DNA of 64,000 nucleotides from Treponema parvum. GTDB lineage: Bacteria > Spirochaetota > Spirochaetia > Treponematales > Treponemataceae. The stretch spans positions 310,001-374,000 of the forward strand of contig NZ_CP054257.1 of assembly GCF_017893945.1 (NCBI RefSeq). The letters run 5' to 3'. A program made the translations under genes and the position numbers. Below the pieces are notes generated by a model. The model worked only from the letters and a program-made list of their open reading frames with translations, was not told where the DNA came from and did not search any database. Positions 60,764 to 64,000 of this stretch are shown here, one piece after another. How positions within the stretch are numbered: position 1 is the first letter of the stretch; each line of letters begins with the position of its first letter.

Positions 60764-61270
60764 ATGAATAAAGAAACGGAAATTTGTCCCTGCGGCTCCG
60801 GAAAAAAATTCGGCGAATGCTGTGAGCCGATAATCAAAGGAAAAACTCTTGCGCCGACGGCGGAAGCTTTAATGCGCGCAAGATATACGGCCTATGTCAA
60901 ACATGAAATAGACTTCATAATCAATACGTGCGAGCACGCCGAAAATATTGCGGAAATCGATCGAAAAGCCACGGAAGACTGGAGCAAGACGTCCACATGG
61001 CACGGCTTAAAGATTCTCAGAACGGAAAAAGGAAAAGAAAACGATACGGAAGGTATCGTAGAATTTGAAGCGGCTTATACTCGTAAGCAAATACGAGACG
61101 TGCATCATGAAACGGGACATTTTAAAAAGATAAACGGAGAATGGATATATTCCGTAGGGGAATTAAAGACCACGACAGTTGTCCGCGAAGGAAAAAAAAT
61201 CGGGCGGAACGATCCGTGCCCCTGCGGATCGGGTAAAAAGTATAAACATTGCTGCGGACGCGACAATTAG
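60764..61270 (+). CDS. YchJ-family protein with two SEC-C motifs
   Basis: About 168 residues. SEC-C zinc motifs at both ends: [13 protein letters not shown] near the start and [13 protein letters not shown] at the end. The middle ([18 protein letters not shown]) is the YchJ/UPF0225 core. SEC-C motifs bind zinc and often mediate contact with SecB or ribosomes; the role of this protein is not known. I start at 60764, downstream of the -10 box; 60758 is the alternative. Confidence 0.85.
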   Translation: MNKETEICPCGSGKKFGECCEPIIKGKTLAPTAEALMRARYTAYVKHEIDFIINTCEHAENIAEIDRKATEDWSKTSTWHGLKILRTEKGKENDTEGIVEFEAAYTRKQIRDVHHETGHFKKINGEWIYSVGELKTTTVVREGKKIGRNDPCPCGSGKKYKHCCGRDN

Positions 61271-61274
61271 TTTT

Positions 61275-62060
61275 ATGCCAAAACAGCTTTACACGGGTTT
61301 TCACGCAGTAGAAGAAAAAATTCGCTCCGTCTCGGAACTCAAAGAAAAAGTTTCGTCTATGGAAGTCTTTTATGCAAAACCGGGACCCAGAGTAAAAAAG
61401 ATCATAGAAGATGCAAAGAGAGCCGGTATTGTCTGTTCTCCTTGTGCTTCGGAAACTCTTGATAAGATGGTGCAGTCTCTGCCTCTCGACGCTCATGCCC
61501 GGGATCACAGAGGGGTTGTCCTTCAGACGGAAGAAGATTCTTCGGATAACGCTGTCGATTTTGACGGCTGGATAGCAAAGATCGATCGAAGCGACGATGC
61601 AAGATTGACGGTCGTCGTTCTCGATTCCGTCACGGATCCTCATAACATGGGCGCAATTTTACGCAGCGCGGATCAATTCGGGGCGTCGCTGGTCATCGTT
61701 CCGGAGCGGCGTTCCGTCGGGGACGTTCGATCCAATGATGTCGTAGCCAGATCCAGCGCAGGGGCGAGCGCATGGGTGTCTGTCGTTGCAGTAAAAAATC
61801 TTGTAAGATCGGTGCAGCTTTTAAAAGAGGCGGGATTTTGGATTTACGGCGCAGATTCTTCGGGTGTTCCTGTTCAAAAATTGAGCTTTGCCGCAAAGAC
61901 CGCTCTTGTTATGGGAAGCGAAGGCAAAGGCATTTCACGGCTTCTTGCGGATCAGTGCGATGCTTTGGTTTCGATTCCTACATGCGGCAGGATAGACAGC
62001 CTTAACGTTTCAGTTGCGGCAGGCGTCCTGCTCTATGAAATATACCGGCAAAGGTTATGA
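61275..62060 (+). CDS. rlmB: 23S rRNA 2'-O-methyltransferase, RlmB/TrmH family
   Basis: A 261-residue SPOUT methyltransferase. An N-terminal RNA-binding part starts YTGFHAVEE, then the knot region DSVTDPHNMGAILRSADQFGA, MGSEGKGIS and SIPTCGRIDSLNVSVAAGV. The GFHAVEE opening and the length fit RlmB, which methylates G2251 of 23S rRNA. It starts 4 nt after the preceding stop, so it may be translationally coupled. Confidence 0.9.
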   Translation: MPKQLYTGFHAVEEKIRSVSELKEKVSSMEVFYAKPGPRVKKIIEDAKRAGIVCSPCASETLDKMVQSLPLDAHARDHRGVVLQTEEDSSDNAVDFDGWIAKIDRSDDARLTVVVLDSVTDPHNMGAILRSADQFGASLVIVPERRSVGDVRSNDVVARSSAGASAWVSVVAVKNLVRSVQLLKEAGFWIYGADSSGVPVQKLSFAAKTALVMGSEGKGISRLLADQCDALVSIPTCGRIDSLNVSVAAGVLLYEIYRQRL

Positions 62061-62839
62061 TGTTTCTTCATTATTCCTATCCCGTAACATTGGCCGTTTT
62101 GTGTCCGCTTATCTTTTTAGCGGGGTTCGTCGATTCCGTTGCCGGCGGAGGCGGACTTATCTCTCTTCCCGCCTATATTTTTGCCGGTCTCCCGATCCAT
62201 GTTTGTTACGGGACTAATAAGTTTGTAAACGGATTCGGCACTTTGTGTGCTTCCTTAAATTATTTTAAAAATAATTGCGTAAATGCAAGAGCCGCTCTTT
62301 TCGGTACAATAGGAGCTTTGATCGGCTCAAATTTCGGTGCGCGAACCGCATTGCGCTTGTCTTCCGACGCTCTTAAAATATGCCTTCTCGTTATCCTGCC
62401 TGTAGTTGTAGTATTTATGATCTTTAACCGAAGGTTCGGTTTTGAAAAGGAAAAAGCGCCGATTAAGCGGCCGATCTTTTCGGCAGGAGCATTGTTCACA
62501 GGCCTTATAGTAGGCTGGTATGACGGTTTTTTCGGGCCCGGCACGGGAATGTTTTTAACGCTCATCTTGGCGGCTCTTTTGCACATGAACTTGTTGACCG
62601 CGGGCGGAACCGCCAAGGTTATAAACCTTGCTTCGAACATAGGTTCTGCGGCGGCGTTTTTAGCGGCCGGCAAAGTTTTTTTTATGGTTGCGATTCCTTG
62701 TATGCTCTGTTCCGTCGGCGGAAATTTTTTGGGATCCCGGTTGGCTATCAAAAACGGCGCAAAGATAATACGGCCGGTCATAGTTATAGTTTCGGTGTTA
62801 TTGATCGCTCACATCGTATCAGATTTCCTTAAAGTATGA
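62057..62839 (+). CDS. TauE/SafE-family membrane transporter
   Basis: A 260-residue membrane protein with about seven helices, FLAGFVDSVAGGGGLIS and the second half repeat VGWYDGFFGPGTGMFLTL, the hallmark of the sulfite-exporter/TauE fold. Substrate unknown. Overlaps rlmB by 4 bp. Confidence 0.9.
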   Translation: MMFLHYSYPVTLAVLCPLIFLAGFVDSVAGGGGLISLPAYIFAGLPIHVCYGTNKFVNGFGTLCASLNYFKNNCVNARAALFGTIGALIGSNFGARTALRLSSDALKICLLVILPVVVVFMIFNRRFGFEKEKAPIKRPIFSAGALFTGLIVGWYDGFFGPGTGMFLTLILAALLHMNLLTAGGTAKVINLASNIGSAAAFLAAGKVFFMVAIPCMLCSVGGNFLGSRLAIKNGAKIIRPVIVIVSVLLIAHIVSDFLKV

Positions 62840-62966
62840 TATTATAAAGTATTTAGATTTAACGTCGATTAGTTCGCCGTATCGATCGATTTTAAGGCGC
62901 CGGCAGGTTTTACACAGAGTTCGGCGGAAAGCCGGCCGTAAGGTAAATATGAATTTGGAGAATGAT

Positions 62967-63893
62967 ATGGACAAACAGGACATTGCCGCGGCAAAGGCCG
63001 CAAGAAGATCTACTCTGAAGTCTCTTAAAGCAAAACGGGAATGCCGCATTAAGGATATACAGGAAAAAGCGGCGGAAGAAATCCGGCAGGTGAATATACA
63101 GTTTTCTTCGGATCCCGAAAGATTAAAGGCAAAATACGCAGCCGACGCCGCATACAGATCGGAGCGTTCGAAGCGCAGGGCTTTAAAAGCCCAAAAAAAA
63201 GCCGAAGCTCGTATCGCCTACGAAATCAAAATGAAAAGGGAAGAAAGACTTTTTTCGTTCGGAGAAGAATTGTTCAATTCCATTACCATAGGGATCGGAG
63301 CGGGACTTTCCGTTGCGGCTCTTGTGCTTTTTATAGTGCATGCGGTAAACCTCTCTCCGGAAGCCGTTCTCGGAAGGACTGTCACAAGCTATACTTTGGC
63401 GGGTGTTTTTTTGTTTTTGCTTTATCTCATGTCGACGTTTTCACACGCGCTTTGTTCGTACAGCGCAAAAAGAGTTTTTAGAATTCTGACGTACGACTTC
63501 GCTTTTTTATATGCGTCGGCGATCATGTCCTTATTTGCTCTTGTGATAATAAGAGGCGCTGCAGGATGGCTGTTGTTCGGGCTTTGCTGGGCGCTGGCGG
63601 TTTTTTCGGTAGCCTTTTATTCTTCGCTCGAAGCAAAACCTTCCGTACGAAAAACCGGTATGCGCATCTCTGCGCTGCTATTTGCCGCGCTTTTAATCGC
63701 GGAACTGATACTGCTTAAGCCCTTGCTTACAGTTGTGCCGGTTAAACTTTTAATCCTTGCAGCAGTTTCATGTGCCGTTGCGGAGCTTTTCCACACGATG
63801 AAAAGAGTGCGCTGGACAAATTGTATTTTTCACCTGTTGATGATAATCGCAAATATATTCTGCTTTTTTACAGTGTATTCGATATTACCCTAG
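62967..63893 (+). CDS. Hemolysin III-related membrane protein with N-terminal coiled coil
   Basis: About 308 residues. Residues 1-95 are a charged Lys/Ala/Glu coiled coil. The rest has seven hydrophobic segments and echoes the hemolysin III/YqfA family in EELFNSITIGIGAGLS, LLYLMSTFSHALC and ILTYDFAFLYASA. The first histidine of the family motif is replaced by Ile, and the Ser-x3-His is kept. Function unknown. GGAG lies 6 nt before the ATG at 62967. Confidence 0.7.
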   Translation: MDKQDIAAAKAARRSTLKSLKAKRECRIKDIQEKAAEEIRQVNIQFSSDPERLKAKYAADAAYRSERSKRRALKAQKKAEARIAYEIKMKREERLFSFGEELFNSITIGIGAGLSVAALVLFIVHAVNLSPEAVLGRTVTSYTLAGVFLFLLYLMSTFSHALCSYSAKRVFRILTYDFAFLYASAIMSLFALVIIRGAAGWLLFGLCWALAVFSVAFYSSLEAKPSVRKTGMRISALLFAALLIAELILLKPLLTVVPVKLLILAAVSCAVAELFHTMKRVRWTNCIFHLLMIIANIFCFFTVYSILP

Positions 63894-63900
63894 ATCCGCG

Positions 63901-64000
63901 TCAGAATGCGTGCGTCCAAAAAAGGCCCAAGTGCCAAATGTTGTAATTAACGTCGGTGTTGACGGTTACAAACTGATATTCATAGGCTGCAGAAAGCGCA
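63901..64000 (-). CDS. C-terminal end of an outer-membrane barrel protein (partial)
   Basis: The last 32 codons of a minus-strand gene reach the window edge. The tail alternates hydrophobic and polar residues and ends ...NIWHLGLFWTHAF, with the terminal Phe used by the BAM machinery to recognise outer-membrane proteins. The rest of the gene lies beyond the window. Confidence 0.6.
   Translation of the reverse strand, partial: ALSAAYEYQFVTVNTDVNYNIWHLGLFWTHAF

Overview
The window looks like the chromosome of a treponeme (Spirochaetota). The strongest pointer is a trans-2-enoyl-CoA reductase that reads like the well-studied Treponema denticola enzyme. Supporting signs are the abundance of TRAP transporters, a class 3 fructose-1,6-bisphosphatase, a signal-peptide outer-membrane protein, and moderate G+C with T-rich intergenic spacers. 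The genus is an inference; no rRNA or marker gene is present to fix the species.

Layout. 1-5.3 kb: a porin-like outer-membrane protein with a near-ideal promoter and terminator, an Rpn-type nuclease coupled to an AlkD-like DNA repair protein, and a small secreted protein. 5.3-7.8 kb: an AT-rich cassette with an AAA15 ATPase and an RloB/TOPRIM partner (a defence-type pair). It is bounded by a 22-bp exact direct repeat that copies the 3' end of the adjoining lipoprotein gene. 7.7-9.9 kb: that lipoprotein plus a NlpC/P60 hydrolase with a beta-rich C-terminal region. 10-21.4 kb: an acyl-CoA synthetase and then de novo pyrimidine synthesis (pyrF, a fused pyrK-pyrD, pyrB, pyrI, pyrC), interrupted by an rRNA methyltransferase, a TetR regulator and the enoyl-CoA reductase. 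21.4-31.9 kb: FemAB-like transferase, an orphan sugar-binding protein, a TRAP transporter (P, Q, M), Fbp, an M48 protease and a YoaK-like protein. 31.9-37.6 kb: SRP RNA, a tRNA cluster with four serine isoacceptors and one arginine, a three-gene GlpABC-like flavoprotein operon, an acyltransferase and tRNA-Ala.

37.6-51.4 kb is a sugar-acid region. Two divergent operons share a 427-bp control region. One carries a TRAP transporter, a LarA-like protein, a uracil-glycosylase-like protein and a HAD phosphatase. The other carries a zinc dehydrogenase, a second TRAP transporter, tagaturonate reductase (uxaB) and altronate dehydratase (uxaA). Together they suggest uptake of hexuronate or L-galactonate-like acids and conversion to 2-keto-3-deoxygluconate. 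51.4-64 kb: a BASS transporter, Bcp peroxiredoxin, a lipoprotein MsrAB, a DinJ-YafQ toxin-antitoxin pair, a C45-family hydrolase, TrkA-TrkH, a YchJ-like SEC-C protein, RlmB, a TauE-like transporter, a divergent hemolysin III protein, and the C-terminal end of another outer-membrane protein.

Two patterns cut across the window. First, six genes without a Shine-Dalgarno have a sigma70-like -10 box ending 6-7 nt before the ATG, which predicts leaderless mRNAs. Second, several families of hairpin-forming dispersed elements occupy the spacers, some directly in the leaders of metabolic genes. All calls are by reading the sequence only; no database search was run.
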